A DNA stretch of 54,350 nucleotides from Pacificimonas aurantium. GTDB taxonomy: Bacteria > Pseudomonadota > Alphaproteobacteria > Sphingomonadales > Sphingomonadaceae. The notes beneath the pieces are model-generated. The model had not been told where the DNA came from. It saw only the letters and a list, made by a program, of their open reading frames with translations, and did not search any database. The stretch lies in contig NZ_JAGSGB010000005.1 in NCBI RefSeq assembly GCF_020092905.1, forward strand, positions 1-54,350, given 5' to 3'. How positions within the stretch are numbered: the stretch's first letter is position 1; each line of letters starts with the position of its first letter. Of this stretch, positions 1-9,181 are shown piece after piece. The position numbers and the translations under genes were made by a program.

Positions 1-301
1 ACACCCGCGCCAACTGTCCCAGATAAGCCTGCAGCGCCGCGAGGGTCTGCTGATAGCTACCCGGGGCCGCAGATATCGTCGCCGTTTCGAACAGGGCGGT
101 CTGATTTCCACCAAGGCCGGCCTGGACCGCTACAAGATCCACACCCTCGGCAGCCGCAAAGCCGGCATAAGACGCTATAGCGGGTTCATCGGGCAGTTTC
201 GGGCCTCCGCCGCCGAAGAGGCCGCCGAACTGGGCGCCGGCAGGAACAGCTGCTAGAGCGAAGACCAAGGTGGCAGCGGCGAGACGGACGAATTCGGCCA
301 T
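1..301 (-). CDS. Exported protein, partial (C-terminus outside window)
   Basis: The visible 100 residues start with a Sec-type signal peptide (MAEFVRLAAATLVFAL, then AVPAGAQ). A glycine-rich stretch (FGGLFGGGG) and a mixed region with no motif I recognise follow. The ATG overlaps the TGA of the upstream 131-residue exported protein by one base (TGATG), so the two are translationally coupled. It is the third gene of a leftward operon headed by a CHASE2 sensor. I cannot assign a function. An extracytoplasmic partner of the CHASE2 protein is an inference from position only. Confidence 0.7.
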   Translation of the reverse strand, partial: MAEFVRLAAATLVFALAAVPAGAQFGGLFGGGGPKLPDEPAIASYAGFAAAEGVDLVAVQAGLGGNQTALFETATISAAPGSYQQTLAALQAYLGQLARV

Positions 302-696
302 CAGCGATCGTCCGCCGAACAGCTTTTTGCTTTTCCGGACCCGGCCCCCCCGGCAGTGCGCAAGTCGTCGGGCTTTCCGTTGTTCGTGAAGCAGACACCG
401 GTTAGCGAGATATCACCCTTGCGCACCAGCCGGAGGTCGCCGGAGGTTGTGAGAACGGCGTAGTACCCGGCGCCGTCATCGCATTCCTTCCAAGCCGCAG
501 CCGACAGCTCATCCGCCGACATTGTTCCGGCGGGATCGATTTGCGTTCCATTCAGCTGGAAGACGTCCACTTGTTCAACGTCGCCAAGAACCGGCTGGAC
601 GTCTGTGCAGGCAGCGCGCACCGGAAACGACACCAGCACAGATGCGAACATAGAAAGATAAACCAGCCTGATCGGCGGCCCCGAGACCAAATTCAT
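301..696 (-). CDS. Small exported protein of unknown function (131 aa)
   Basis: An N-terminal hydrophobic segment (about residues 9-25) ending VRA-AC looks like a cleavable Sec signal. The mature part has four cysteines (residues 30, 72, 102, 126), which could form two disulfides in the periplasm. No known domain is recognised. Its ATG lies within the last codons of the CHASE2 gene (4-base overlap) and its stop overlaps the start of the next exported protein, so the three genes are almost certainly co-translated. A periplasmic accessory to the CHASE2 receptor is plausible but unproven. Confidence 0.7.
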   Translation of the reverse strand: MNLVSGPPIRLVYLSMFASVLVSFPVRAACTDVQPVLGDVEQVDVFQLNGTQIDPAGTMSADELSAAAWKECDDGAGYYAVLTTSGDLRLVRKGDISLTGVCFTNNGKPDDLRTAGGAGSGKAKSCSADDR

Positions 697-2669
697 TTCC
701 TGCTACTCCCCCGAGATAGCGCCAGCATGAACGTCACAATCAAACTAGCCGGCGAAAGAGCGGATATCAACACGGATTCAAACGGCCAGCGAAGATATAT
801 TCCCAAGTAAGCAAGAATTATTATTAAAGTTCCACATGCTAGCCAAATGGCGCCAATAATGTCACCTGAATGTTCTTCCCCCCGCTGTATTCCCACCAGA
901 TCTGTGGCTATATGCGTTCGCAATAGGGACAATATTACAAAAGTCAGCAGGGCAATCAGATATTTAAACAGGTCAAGCTGATCGATACCAAGAAAAAGGG
1001 TGCGCGGGACCACCCGCGTCACTCGGTCGTTGGTCAGCAGATTGTCCAGTGCCATGGCATGGATAAGGACTCCGGGCACCTCGCCGTAATAGGGCGCCTG
1101 CCATCGGTCTATTCCGTCTAGATCGAAGCCGACGAGGACGAGCCGGTCTTTCAGCCGCGTATGGAACGGCTGCCCATTCGCACCGGCATCGTTTAGCGAA
1201 TCGGCGTAGACGAAGTCATGGTATCCGCAGCCGAATGCGACGAAGCGATCGCCGCGACCTTGGGTTCTCGCTGTCCACGCCGCTCTTGTGATGCCCTTCC
1301 CGAACTGGGTCAGGCTCTGACCAACAGGATTGCCGGATTCGGGACAGTGCCTTAGCGATTCCTCGTCCTGGTTCTCGGTCATCCATCTACTGGAGCCCAG
1401 CCCCCAGCGAAGCCGCATGGCCGAATGCGGAAGAGGCCTAGCCGTACAGGGAGGACCGCCGCCCTGCTCCGCCAGTTCGCAGCGTGCCCAGTACATCGCA
1501 ACTGCCGCGCTAGGCGCTACCCGCCGGATTTCGCCTGCAACCTCGCGCTCGTCTTCGCCCTCGTCGTGCGGCGCACGCCCGGTTTCGTGAAGCGGTGCAA
1601 GCCTAAGCGGATACGAGTTCCACTCGTCGGTTCCGACCATCAGGGAAACCTGATGCACCCCTGACCTGTACTTCGCGCGGGCCGCGGGGACGTTCCGGCA
1701 CAACACGAAGTCCGGTTCGAGGCACGAGAACACCGGCTGGGTAAGGACGGATCGCAGCGGGGCAAGGCCCCGATCGTCCGGAGAGACCGGGCCGATGAAC
1801 AGCGGCGCTCGCTGCCCGGCCGCTTTCATCGAACCGGTGAGCGCCTGAAGCCCCGGACTGGCCACCGGTGCGCCCGCCTCCCCCTGCTGGAGCGCGGCAA
1901 ATGCCGATACGCGCCGGACATCGAGGCGAGAGCGCGGATAATAGATGTCCCAGAAAATCGCCCGCGGTTCGGCGGCGGATATGCGATCGAGCAGCTCGGC
2001 CTGCGCCTGGTAGGAGAGCGGCGGTCCTTCCTGGCCGTTATCCTCGAACGTTTCGTGATTGATCAGTACGACCGCAATCTGTGACCGGCCGGGAGCGTCG
2101 GCGGCCAGCGGATCGATCTCGCCCTCCCGCTCGTCCGGCGCATAGAGCGGCCCAAGCACGGAGACGACCATCCGTTCGAACGCCCGGGTTCCCGCCTGAT
2201 CGATTCCGAAGCTGTCGAACAGATCGACCAGGAAAACCAAGCAGAAGCCAATGGCGGCGGCTTTCCTGTCGAAAATGACCTCGAAGATCAGAACCAGAAC
2301 CCGCACGAAGACCCGCACAAGGCGGCGCGCGCGCCGTCCCACGGAGCGGGCAAGGCCGGCGCACGAGAGGGCGGCACCTCGAGCGGCGCCGAAGGCGGCA
2401 CCGGTCCAGACCCGTAGCCGCCGCTTCACATGCCGACCCCGCAGCACTAGATGCCGCCGCCAGCGCGTGATCTCATGACTGAGAGCCTGTCGAAGCCGCC
2501 CCACACCGCCCCCGCCAATCCGCGTCCGGCAAGCCGCTGCGGTGGGGCGGATCATCGCCCCCCGCCGCCGGCACTTGTCCGGTCGCCGGTGGCTCTCCCC
2601 CCGTCTGCCGCGCCCCCTGGCCCCGGCAGTTCCCGACAGCGGCAGCGCCGCACCAATCGTTTCCGGCAT
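693..2669 (-). CDS. CHASE2-domain membrane protein without a recognisable output domain
   Basis: After an arginine-rich N-terminus there is a membrane span (about residues 135-155, following FDRKAAAIGF). A CHASE2 extracytoplasmic sensor domain follows (IAVVLINHETFE, then RAIFWDIYYP, and near its end LKDRLVLVGFDLDG and VPGVLIHAMALDNLL). Three C-terminal membrane spans close the protein. CHASE2 proteins usually carry a cyclase, kinase or GGDEF domain after these spans. Here the chain stops right after the last span (LALSRGSSRK). The start is uncertain: the first 38 residues are low-complexity, and an internal ATG at 2555 or a later start is equally possible. It heads an operon with two small exported proteins. 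Confidence 0.75.
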   Translation of the reverse strand: MPETIGAALPLSGTAGARGRGRRGESHRRPDKCRRRGAMIRPTAAACRTRIGGGGVGRLRQALSHEITRWRRHLVLRGRHVKRRLRVWTGAAFGAARGAALSCAGLARSVGRRARRLVRVFVRVLVLIFEVIFDRKAAAIGFCLVFLVDLFDSFGIDQAGTRAFERMVVSVLGPLYAPDEREGEIDPLAADAPGRSQIAVVLINHETFEDNGQEGPPLSYQAQAELLDRISAAEPRAIFWDIYYPRSRLDVRRVSAFAALQQGEAGAPVASPGLQALTGSMKAAGQRAPLFIGPVSPDDRGLAPLRSVLTQPVFSCLEPDFVLCRNVPAARAKYRSGVHQVSLMVGTDEWNSYPLRLAPLHETGRAPHDEGEDEREVAGEIRRVAPSAAVAMYWARCELAEQGGGPPCTARPLPHSAMRLRWGLGSSRWMTENQDEESLRHCPESGNPVGQSLTQFGKGITRAAWTARTQGRGDRFVAFGCGYHDFVYADSLNDAGANGQPFHTRLKDRLVLVGFDLDGIDRWQAPYYGEVPGVLIHAMALDNLLTNDRVTRVVPRTLFLGIDQLDLFKYLIALLTFVILSLLRTHIATDLVGIQRGEEHSGDIIGAIWLACGTLIIILAYLGIYLRWPFESVLISALSPASLIVTFMLALSRGSSRK

Positions 2670-2704
2670 CGAACCCTAGCCGGTCATGCAGGGAAGTCCA
2701 CGCC

Positions 2705-2737
2705 CCCGTCGCGTGCCCGTCGCGTGCCCGTCGCGTG
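2705..2737. repeat. Three perfect tandem copies of an 11-bp unit
   Basis: The unit CCCGTCGCGTG occurs at 2705-2715, 2716-2726 and 2727-2737 without mismatch. It lies just upstream of the CHASE2 gene and downstream of the cold-shock gene terminator. It could be a slippage-prone tract or a protein-binding array; nothing in the sequence decides. Confidence 0.9.
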
Positions 2738-2770
2738 CCTTTCCGTAGTGCGCCCCGGGCGTGAGCGATC

Positions 2771-2818
2771 GGCCGCAAAGAAAAGGGGCGGGCACGGCCT
2801 GACGCCGCACCCGCCCCT
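2771..2818 (-). terminator. Rho-independent terminator of the cold-shock gene
   Basis: On the minus strand a GC-rich stem (arms 2804-2818 and 2784-2798, AGGGGCGGG paired with CCCGCCCCT and extended past a 2-nt internal mismatch) is followed by TTTTCTTT (2776-2783). It sits 24 bases after the csp stop codon. Confidence 0.85.
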
Positions 2819-2841
2819 CAAGCGTTCGCTGGTCCGGGCGG

Positions 2842-3048
2842 TTAGGCCTGGACGAGGTTCACCGCGGACGTCTTGCCGCCGCGGCCCTGCTCCAGCTCAT
2901 AGGAGAGGCGCTGGTCCTTATCGAGCGTGCGCATGCCGGCCGCCTGGACGGCGGTGATGTGCACGAAGGCGTCGTCGCCGCCATCTTCGGGCGCGATGAA
3001 GCCATAACCCTTGTCGGTATTGAAGAATTTTACGGTGCCGGTGGGCAT
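2842..3048 (-). CDS. Cold-shock protein, CspA family (68 aa)
   Basis: A single cold-shock domain fills the protein. MPTGTVKFFN starts the first strand, KGYGFI is RNP1 and DAFVHI is RNP2. Members bind single-stranded nucleic acid and act as RNA chaperones in the cytoplasm. I chose the ATG at 3048 because it gives the normal family length and is preceded by AAGGAA at good spacing (AAGGAAATCATT-ATG). An upstream in-frame ATG at 3096 would add 16 residues not seen in the family. The gene is monocistronic, with a clear terminator downstream and a long leader upstream, as usual for csp genes. Confidence 0.95.
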   Translation of the reverse strand: MPTGTVKFFNTDKGYGFIAPEDGGDDAFVHITAVQAAGMRTLDKDQRLSYELEQGRGGKTSAVNLVQA

Positions 3049-3392
3049 AATGATTTCCTTGAAAACAATGTGGTCCGCCGCACCCCGTATGGGCACGCCG
3101 GTAGCGTAGGCGTCACGTTGGAAGGAAAGCAGGGCCCGCTGGAGGCACCGAAACCCTAGTCAAGCGGGCTGTAGCTGACAGGGTATATAGGGAGGCGGCG
3201 GCGGGATGTCGATGGGGGCAGAACTCCGACCGATGTGCAACCTGTCCTCTTCCAACGAATGCCACAAGAAACGGCCGAAACGTGGAGGCAGCACCTTAGT
3301 CACTCCGGGAAATACATCCGACCGACATTTCTAAATCGCCCCTACATCCACAAGTACTTGACAAAAAATGATTTCTAACTTTTGCTCGCCTA
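3049..3392. other. Intergenic region between csp and the three-gene cassette
   Basis: No gene is supported here. It holds the csp leader with its ribosome site and, on the minus strand, a possible -35 (TTGACT, 3158-3163). On the plus strand TTGACA at 3358-3363 may be the -35 of the cassette; the matching -10 is poor (TAACTT or TTTTGC). Base composition becomes AT-richer from about 3300, which probably marks the left border of the inserted cassette. Confidence 0.5.
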
Positions 3393-4565
3393 ATGACAGG
3401 GACAGGAGCAAAATCCAGCAGTTCCGCGGTCGGGCCCGCAGCCGGCTACTTCTACCAGCTGAGATATGGTCTGCTGAAAGCCTTGGAAGTTTTCCCCCAG
3501 CACCCAACCTCGATTATCTCAATAGAAACTCTAGATGACGTCTCAATAGAAGGCGAAAATCTTACGATCGATAGCCAGCTAAAGCATAGCGTCGATTCTG
3601 ATAAGACGATTTCCAAGTTTAGCCCGGCTATATGGCGAACATTAGCCATCTGGATGGCACGACTACGTAGTGGCATCGACGAATATCATGAGTTTCACTT
3701 CATAACTACCGGAAAGGTGGATGATGACAACCCTCTGCGTTTGCTTCGTCCGGATCCAGACGACGCCGCAGTCAATGCGGCCCTTCAAGGTTTGGAAATA
3801 GCGGCGCAGAGTTCGTCGAGCGTGGCCACCGCGAAGGACAGGGCAGTATTTCTGGCTGCTGCTGAGGGGGAACGGTTTTCGCTCGTGCGTCGCATCCGCC
3901 TTGCTGACACCAGCCCAAACCTCGAAGTGATCGGTAGTGAAATCGAACATAAAATCCGATATGCCTGCGAAGCGGGGCAAGTGTCTTCTTTTCGCGAAGA
4001 CCTGGAGGGGTGGTGGATCGGGCGCGTTTTCAGCAATTGGATCGCGGATGAGGGAGCGCAGATCGAGCTCGAGGAGCTTGGTACGCAGGTTAGTTTTCTT
4101 AAAGAGCGCTATAAACCCAGTGAACTTCCCCTAGATGCGCCCGAAGAAGACTGCGAAGATCTGATGGAAGACAGCGTCTTCATTAGGCAGATTCGCGCCG
4201 TTACCGATAGCGAACGGCGTTTAAGAAATGCTCAGAAGGCGTTCCTGCGGGCGAAGGTACAGAGGTCGAAATGGGTGCGCGAACACCGTATCGACCCAAC
4301 CGAACTAGAGAGCTTTGACGCCGGGCTTAAGGATCGCTGGGAAGCATACCACGCGGGCGAATGCGATTCCCTTTCGTCCGATCCGACGCCCGATGAAATG
4401 ATTGCGACGGGAAGGACGGTCCTAAGGTGGGCCGAAACCAGCGAAGTGCCTATCCGAGCAACCCGCAGTGTCTATCTCACAAGCGGATCGTATCATGCCT
4501 TAGCTGACGGCCTGGAGGTAGGGTGGCATCCACAATTTTCTAATTTGTTCGGGTTTGAAGAGTGA
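3393..4565 (+). CDS. ABC-three-component system effector: N-terminal PD-(D/E)xK nuclease-like domain with C-terminal partner domain
   Basis: The protein (390 aa) opens with GPAAGYFYQLRYGLLKAL. It then shows E45, D48-D49, Q62 and K64 in the spacing E-x2-DD-x12-QxK, typical of restriction-endonuclease-fold domains of the Cap4/DUF4297 kind. FSPAIWRTLAIWM follows, also usual there. The remaining ~250 residues look like the C-terminal interaction domain found in ABC-3C effectors. The stop overlaps the GTG of the next gene (GTGA), so all three genes are coupled. Expected role: DNA-cleaving effector triggered by the ATPase partner during phage or plasmid attack. Family placement is from memory of motifs; target and trigger are unknown. 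Confidence 0.7.
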   Translation: MTGTGAKSSSSAVGPAAGYFYQLRYGLLKALEVFPQHPTSIISIETLDDVSIEGENLTIDSQLKHSVDSDKTISKFSPAIWRTLAIWMARLRSGIDEYHEFHFITTGKVDDDNPLRLLRPDPDDAAVNAALQGLEIAAQSSSSVATAKDRAVFLAAAEGERFSLVRRIRLADTSPNLEVIGSEIEHKIRYACEAGQVSSFREDLEGWWIGRVFSNWIADEGAQIELEELGTQVSFLKERYKPSELPLDAPEEDCEDLMEDSVFIRQIRAVTDSERRLRNAQKAFLRAKVQRSKWVREHRIDPTELESFDAGLKDRWEAYHAGECDSLSSDPTPDEMIATGRTVLRWAETSEVPIRATRSVYLTSGSYHALADGLEVGWHPQFSNLFGFEE

Positions 4566-5044
4566 CCCCGGAAACCCTCCGCCTCCTAAACCCCGCCTTT
4601 CTCGCAACCGTCATCGGCCATGCTGCAACGGGTTATGTAGAGCATCGGGATCACGGCCTGCCGTTCGCCTTCGCATTCATCGTGCCACCGTTAGTGCTTC
4701 ACAAGGATACCCGGGTCGTCTTACCCAAAATGATAACCTCGAAATTACCAGATTGGGCCCACAAGAACTCTGCAGAACTAGCCTTTCTCCCCGATCACGC
4801 ACGTGAGCTTCGGTCAGCGGTCAGGAGCGCGATCCTGATCGGCGTTCATTTTGACATTATCCGATTTGATGAACGCGCACGGATGCGCGCATCGTCAAAG
4901 TTCAACCCCAAGACCGCACGCCCCGAGCTCAGAAAATCAGACGAGGTCAAGGAAATCATGAACAAAAGTCGCTTTGTGGGCAGATGGCTCTCCGTCTCAG
5001 GCAACCAGCCAACCGTACTCAGTATCCTCGGAATTGGCATTTGA
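4562..5044 (+). CDS. ABC-three-component system middle component (160 aa)
   Basis: The N-terminus (LRLLNPAFLATVIGHAATGY, then PFAFAFIVPPLVLH and TRVVLP) matches my memory of the small middle-component proteins that link effector and ATPase in ABC-3C systems. It has no catalytic motif, as expected for an adaptor. The start is GTG, overlapping the TGA of the upstream effector by four bases. The stop TGA is followed after one base by the ATG of the ATPase. Such tight packing suggests a fixed-ratio complex. Confidence 0.75.
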   Translation: MTPETLRLLNPAFLATVIGHAATGYVEHRDHGLPFAFAFIVPPLVLHKDTRVVLPKMITSKLPDWAHKNSAELAFLPDHARELRSAVRSAILIGVHFDIIRFDERARMRASSKFNPKTARPELRKSDEVKEIMNKSRFVGRWLSVSGNQPTVLSILGIGI

Positions 5045-5045
5045 T

Positions 5046-6956
5046 ATGCGTATCAGCGAGATTCTTGTTTACAGTCATGACGGTCAGCACCGTCAGATCA
5101 CATTCTCGCCAAGTGGTTTGAATATTATAACCGGAGAATCAAAATCTGGCAAATCCGCGATAATTCATATTATAGACTATTGTCTTGGCTCTAAGAACTG
5201 CCATGTTCCTTTGGGCATAATCAGAGAAAAGGTTTCTTGGTACGCTGTCAGACTTCTTCTCAACGGAGGTGAACTATTCATTGCCCGCAAGAACCCGGAT
5301 TCTGGAAAAAAGACATCTTACGAGATATTTCTCGACACCCAACCAAACTCACCTCCGGAATCGCGCAAGGAGTTTGAAGCCAACTCCAACTTGGAAGGGC
5401 TACGCAAACTCCTATCGGCGGCGGTTGGCATTTCTGAAAATCTCCACGTTCCTTCCAAGGGCCAAACGCGAGATTCGCTAGAGGCAAATTTCCGACACTC
5501 GATCATTTATAGCTTTCAGGATCAGAGCTTGATCGACAACAAGAATCAGCTCTTCTATTCTCAGAACGAGACCTTCGTAGAATTTGCTATCCGCGACACA
5601 CTCCCGTATTTTTTGGGAGCTGTCGATCAGGACCAACTGCTGAACCAAAATCGATTGGCCAGCTTGAAAAGGCGGCTCAAACAGCTCGAGAAGCAACTTG
5701 CGATTACAGTAGGCTGGCAGGAAGCTTCGATGGACCGTGCCCAGACATTCCTCGCGGAGGCGCGCCAAGTTCGCTTGCTGGCCCCAGACCAACGTCCGGT
5801 GTCCCCCAACACCGTTTTCGAGCTACTTGCCGACGTTCCAGCGATGTCCGTCGAAGATCCTGAGTTCATGGACATGGATGACGAACTGGAGAAACTCGAG
5901 GAGGAGAGGGACGGCCTACGAACTGAGTATTTCGCTATCGGAAAACGCATCGATGACGCATTAAGCCTTTCGATTAGCCGCAAGGAATATGGCAAAGAGC
6001 TACTCGAACAGCGTAGCCGGCTTTCGCTTCTACCGGACTATGATGGGAAAGCGGTAGTGTGCCCGCTCTGTCACAGTGTCGACGAAGCCTGCGAAGGATT
6101 GCTCGAGCTTCTCAACAGAGAGATCTCGGACGTGTCAGACCGGATAGCCGAACTTCAGGTTCACGGCCCCCGCCTCCAGGCGCATATCTCCCGCTTGGAG
6201 AAGCGTCAGGCGGAGTTACGCGAGCAAATTTCTAGTAGCCAAGCGCAGATTAACAGCATTCTCGTTCAAGCCGAACGGCTCCGCGAAATACGCAATTTGC
6301 AAGCGAGGCGTGCACGCGTCCAGGGCCGTATAAGCGCATTTCTTGAGCAACAAACTTCTTCCGAAGAACGCGATGAGCTTGAACGGAAGATCGAGGAGCT
6401 GCGACGCTCAATTGTACAAATCGAGTCAAATATTGACGGAGACGAATTTTTCACTCGGCTCCGAAATGCAGAGGCCAATCTGGAACTGTTGATGACCGAA
6501 TATACGCGGGAATTGCAGTTAGAACATTCAGATGGGCAGACGCGTCTCGATACGCGGCGTCTCACAGTGATTTCAGAAACACGCTACGGATCAATTCCTC
6601 TCGAAGACATGGGAAGTGGTGACAACTGGGTTGGTTGTCACGTCATTTCTCATATGGCGCTGCATAACTGGTTTAGAGCCAAGAATAGACCGGTTCCGGC
6701 GTTTGTCGTATTCGACCAACCCTCGAAAGCCCATTACCCACCCGAGCTGGATGACTTGAGCGACGTCGATGACGATGATCGCCGGTCGGTAGTCCGCTTA
6801 TTTCGCTTCATGTACGAGAAAAGCAACATGGATCGCCCTTTTCAGACCATAGTTCTGGATCATGCAGACGAGAAAGAGGACTGGTTTCAGGCCAGCGTAA
6901 TTGAACGGTGGCGGGAAGGTGAGAAACTTGTTCCGGAAGATTGGCCGTCTCGATAA
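5046..6956 (+). CDS. Rad50/SMC-like ABC ATPase of a three-component system (DUF3732 type)
   Basis: The 636-residue protein has a Walker A loop at residues 30-37 (GESKSGKS) and long coiled coils. A zinc-hook-like CPLCH (C339, C342) sits between the coils. An ABC signature region (EDMGSGDNWVGCHV) is followed by a Walker B FVVFDQPS near residue 556. The Gln after the Walker B Asp and the DQPS motif are what I associate with DUF3732 ATPases. Expected role: sense or load on DNA ends or phage structures and license the nuclease-like partner. The ATG at 5046 directly follows the middle-component stop. Codon use is visibly AT-richer than in flanking lepA, consistent with transfer. Confidence 0.8.
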   Translation: MRISEILVYSHDGQHRQITFSPSGLNIITGESKSGKSAIIHIIDYCLGSKNCHVPLGIIREKVSWYAVRLLLNGGELFIARKNPDSGKKTSYEIFLDTQPNSPPESRKEFEANSNLEGLRKLLSAAVGISENLHVPSKGQTRDSLEANFRHSIIYSFQDQSLIDNKNQLFYSQNETFVEFAIRDTLPYFLGAVDQDQLLNQNRLASLKRRLKQLEKQLAITVGWQEASMDRAQTFLAEARQVRLLAPDQRPVSPNTVFELLADVPAMSVEDPEFMDMDDELEKLEEERDGLRTEYFAIGKRIDDALSLSISRKEYGKELLEQRSRLSLLPDYDGKAVVCPLCHSVDEACEGLLELLNREISDVSDRIAELQVHGPRLQAHISRLEKRQAELREQISSSQAQINSILVQAERLREIRNLQARRARVQGRISAFLEQQTSSEERDELERKIEELRRSIVQIESNIDGDEFFTRLRNAEANLELLMTEYTRELQLEHSDGQTRLDTRRLTVISETRYGSIPLEDMGSGDNWVGCHVISHMALHNWFRAKNRPVPAFVVFDQPSKAHYPPELDDLSDVDDDDRRSVVRLFRFMYEKSNMDRPFQTIVLDHADEKEDWFQASVIERWREGEKLVPEDWPSR

Positions 6957-7060
6957 TCTACCGAGATTAGTCTTTTCGGACGCAATTTTTTCAGGCAAAA
7001 TCTTGCGATTACTCTTTGCAGAAGCTCCCTACCTGATGGGCGGAGAGCGCCAAACTCGCC

Positions 7061-8899
7061 CTACTCCTCTCCCATCCTGAGCGCTGCAATAAACGCCTCC
7101 TGCGGGATGTCGACATTGCCGTACTGGCGCATGCGTGCCTTGCCCGCCTTCTGCTTCTCCAAGAGCTTCTTCTTGCGCGTGATGTCGCCGCCATAGCATT
7201 TGGCGGTCACGTCCTTGCGCATGGCGCTGATGGTCTCACGCGCGATGACCTTGCCGCCGATCGCCGCCTGGATGGGGATCTTGAACAGGTGGCGCGGGAT
7301 GAGGTCCTTCAGCCGCTCGCACAGCTGGCGGCCGCGCGCCTCTGCCTGGCTGCGGTGCACGACCATGGAGAGGGCATCGACCGGCTCCCCGTTCACGAGG
7401 ATGTTCATCTTCACGAGATTGCCCTCGCGGTAGCCGATCTGCTCGTAATCGAAGCTGGCATAGCCGCGGCTGATCGATTTCAGCCGGTCGTAAAAGTCGA
7501 ACACCACCTCGTTCAGCGGCAGCTCGTAGGTGACCTGCGCCCGCCCGCCGACATAGGTGAGGTTCTGCTGGATGCCGCGGCGGTCCTGGCACAGCTTGAG
7601 GATGGGGCCGAGATAGTCGTCGGGCACGTAGATCACCGCCTTGATCCACGGCTCCTCCATATTCGCGACCTTCACCGGCTCGGGCATGTCGGCGGGATTG
7701 TGCAGCTCTCGCAGCGTGCCGTCGGTCATGTGCACCTTGTACACCACCGAAGGCGCGGTGGTGATGAGGTCGAGATCATATTCGCGGCTGAGCCGTTCCT
7801 GGATGATCTCCAGGTGGAGAAGGCCGAGGAAGCCGCAGCGAAAGCCAAAGCCGAGCGCAGCCGAGCTTTCGGTTTCCCACTGGAAGCTGGCGTCGTTGAG
7901 GCGAAGCTTGCCGAGCGACTCCTTCAGCTTGTCGAAGTCGTTCGCATCGACGGGGAAGAGGCCGCAGAAGACCACGGGCTGCACCTCCTTGAAGCCCGGA
8001 AGCGGCGCGTCGGTGGGGTTCTTCACCGTGGTAATCGTGTCGCCGACGGCGGTTTCGGCCACCTCCTTGATCTGCGCGGTGATGAAGCCGATTTCGCCGG
8101 CCTTCAACTCGGGCAGTTCGGTGCGTTTCGGCCCGAAACAGCCGACGCGGTCGACGAGATGCTGGGTGCCGGCCTGCATGAACTTGATGCTGAGGCCCTT
8201 CTTCAGGCGCCCCTGCATGACGCGCACGAGGATAACGACGCCGAGATAGGGGTCGTACCAGCTGTCGACGAGCATCGCCTTCAAGGGCGCCTCGGCATCG
8301 CCGGTGGGCGGCGGGATGCGCCTTACGATCGCCTCGAGCACCTCCTCAGTGCCGAGACCGGTCTTGGCGCTGGTGAGGACGGCGCCGCCATCCTGCCAGT
8401 CGCCCTGCGCGGGCAGGCCGACGATATCCTCGATCTCGGCCTTCACCCTGTCGGGATCGGCGGCGGGCAGGTCGACCTTGTTGAGGACGGGCACGATCTC
8501 GTGGTCGTGCTCGATCGACTGGTAGACATTGGCCAGCGTCTGCGCCTCCACCCCCTGCGCGGCGTCGACGACGAGAAGCGCGCCCTCGCAGGCGGCAAGG
8601 CTGCGGCTGACCTCATAGGCGAAATCGACATGGCCGGGCGTGTCCATCAGGTTGAGCTGATAGGTCTCGCCGTCCGACGCGGTGTAGCTGAGCCGCACGG
8701 TCTGCGCCTTGATGGTGATGCCGCGCTCGCGCTCGATATCCATATTGTCGAGCACCTGCTCGGACATCTCGCGGTCGCTGAGCCCGCCCGTCTTCTGGAT
8801 CAGCCGGTCGGCCAGCGTCGACTTGCCATGGTCGATATGCGCGATGATGGAGAAATTGCGGATGTTCGCGAGCGGGGTCGCGGAGGGCGTTTCGGACAT
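7061..8899 (-). CDS. lepA: Elongation factor 4 (LepA)
   Basis: A ribosome-associated translational GTPase of 612 aa, the usual length. Features include AHIDHGKST (P-loop), [11 protein letters not shown] (switch I region), DTPGHVDF (G3) and NKVDLP (G4). The LepA-specific C-terminal region includes [15 protein letters not shown] and [17 protein letters not shown] and ends in a basic segment ([20 protein letters not shown]). LepA binds ribosomes and acts in translation and 30S biogenesis. It is transcribed toward the three-gene cassette, which ends about 100 bases away. The upstream region 8900-9111 separates it from the divergent PEP-CTERM genes. Confidence 0.98.
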   Translation of the reverse strand: MSETPSATPLANIRNFSIIAHIDHGKSTLADRLIQKTGGLSDREMSEQVLDNMDIERERGITIKAQTVRLSYTASDGETYQLNLMDTPGHVDFAYEVSRSLAACEGALLVVDAAQGVEAQTLANVYQSIEHDHEIVPVLNKVDLPAADPDRVKAEIEDIVGLPAQGDWQDGGAVLTSAKTGLGTEEVLEAIVRRIPPPTGDAEAPLKAMLVDSWYDPYLGVVILVRVMQGRLKKGLSIKFMQAGTQHLVDRVGCFGPKRTELPELKAGEIGFITAQIKEVAETAVGDTITTVKNPTDAPLPGFKEVQPVVFCGLFPVDANDFDKLKESLGKLRLNDASFQWETESSAALGFGFRCGFLGLLHLEIIQERLSREYDLDLITTAPSVVYKVHMTDGTLRELHNPADMPEPVKVANMEEPWIKAVIYVPDDYLGPILKLCQDRRGIQQNLTYVGGRAQVTYELPLNEVVFDFYDRLKSISRGYASFDYEQIGYREGNLVKMNILVNGEPVDALSMVVHRSQAEARGRQLCERLKDLIPRHLFKIPIQAAIGGKVIARETISAMRKDVTAKCYGGDITRKKKLLEKQKAGKARMRQYGNVDIPQEAFIAALRMGEE

Positions 8900-9030
8900 A
8901 GGCGCGAGGTAGATTAGGGGGCGGGTCCGCGCAAGACGCGCTGGCGGGATACGGAAGGGACGAGGGCGGCGCGGCGGCCGCGAGGGAGGAGCGCGAAAGC
9001 TGCCCCTATGACCGCGGACAGGCCGTTCGA

Positions 9031-9051
9031 AACGTAAAGCAATTTTACGTT
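9031..9051. promoter_or_regulatory. Candidate enhancer-binding-protein site upstream of the first PEP-CTERM gene
   Basis: A perfect 8-bp inverted repeat (AACGTAAA and TTTACGTT with a 5-nt spacer) is centred about 72 bp upstream of the -24 element at 9113. That is where activators of sigma-54 promoters commonly bind. Similar AT-centred inverted repeats lie at the same distance from the next two PEP-CTERM promoters. Confidence 0.55.
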
Positions 9052-9111
9052 TTGCAGCCGGAACTTTCCGCCCCTCCCGCCAAGTCCATGAAATTGGCTG
9101 GGCCGCGAAAT

Positions 9112-9128
9112 TGGCACGGAATCTGCTT
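9112..9128 (+). promoter_or_regulatory. Sigma-54 (-24/-12) promoter
   Basis: TTGGCACGGAATCTGCT has the invariant GG (9113-9114) and GC (9125-9126) exactly ten bases apart and matches TGGCACG-N4-(T)TGC well. Transcription should start near 9138, leaving a leader of about 44 nt before the ATG at 9182. Confidence 0.8.
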
Positions 9129-9181
9129 ACTTCCTGACGACGGGAGCAAGAGGGCTCCTTGGGTCAAGGCTTTCCACTCAG

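Noticed and set aside
7289-8917. 542-codon plus-strand frame opposite lepA
   Set aside because: lepA is full length with all GTPase motifs; the frame is a shadow.
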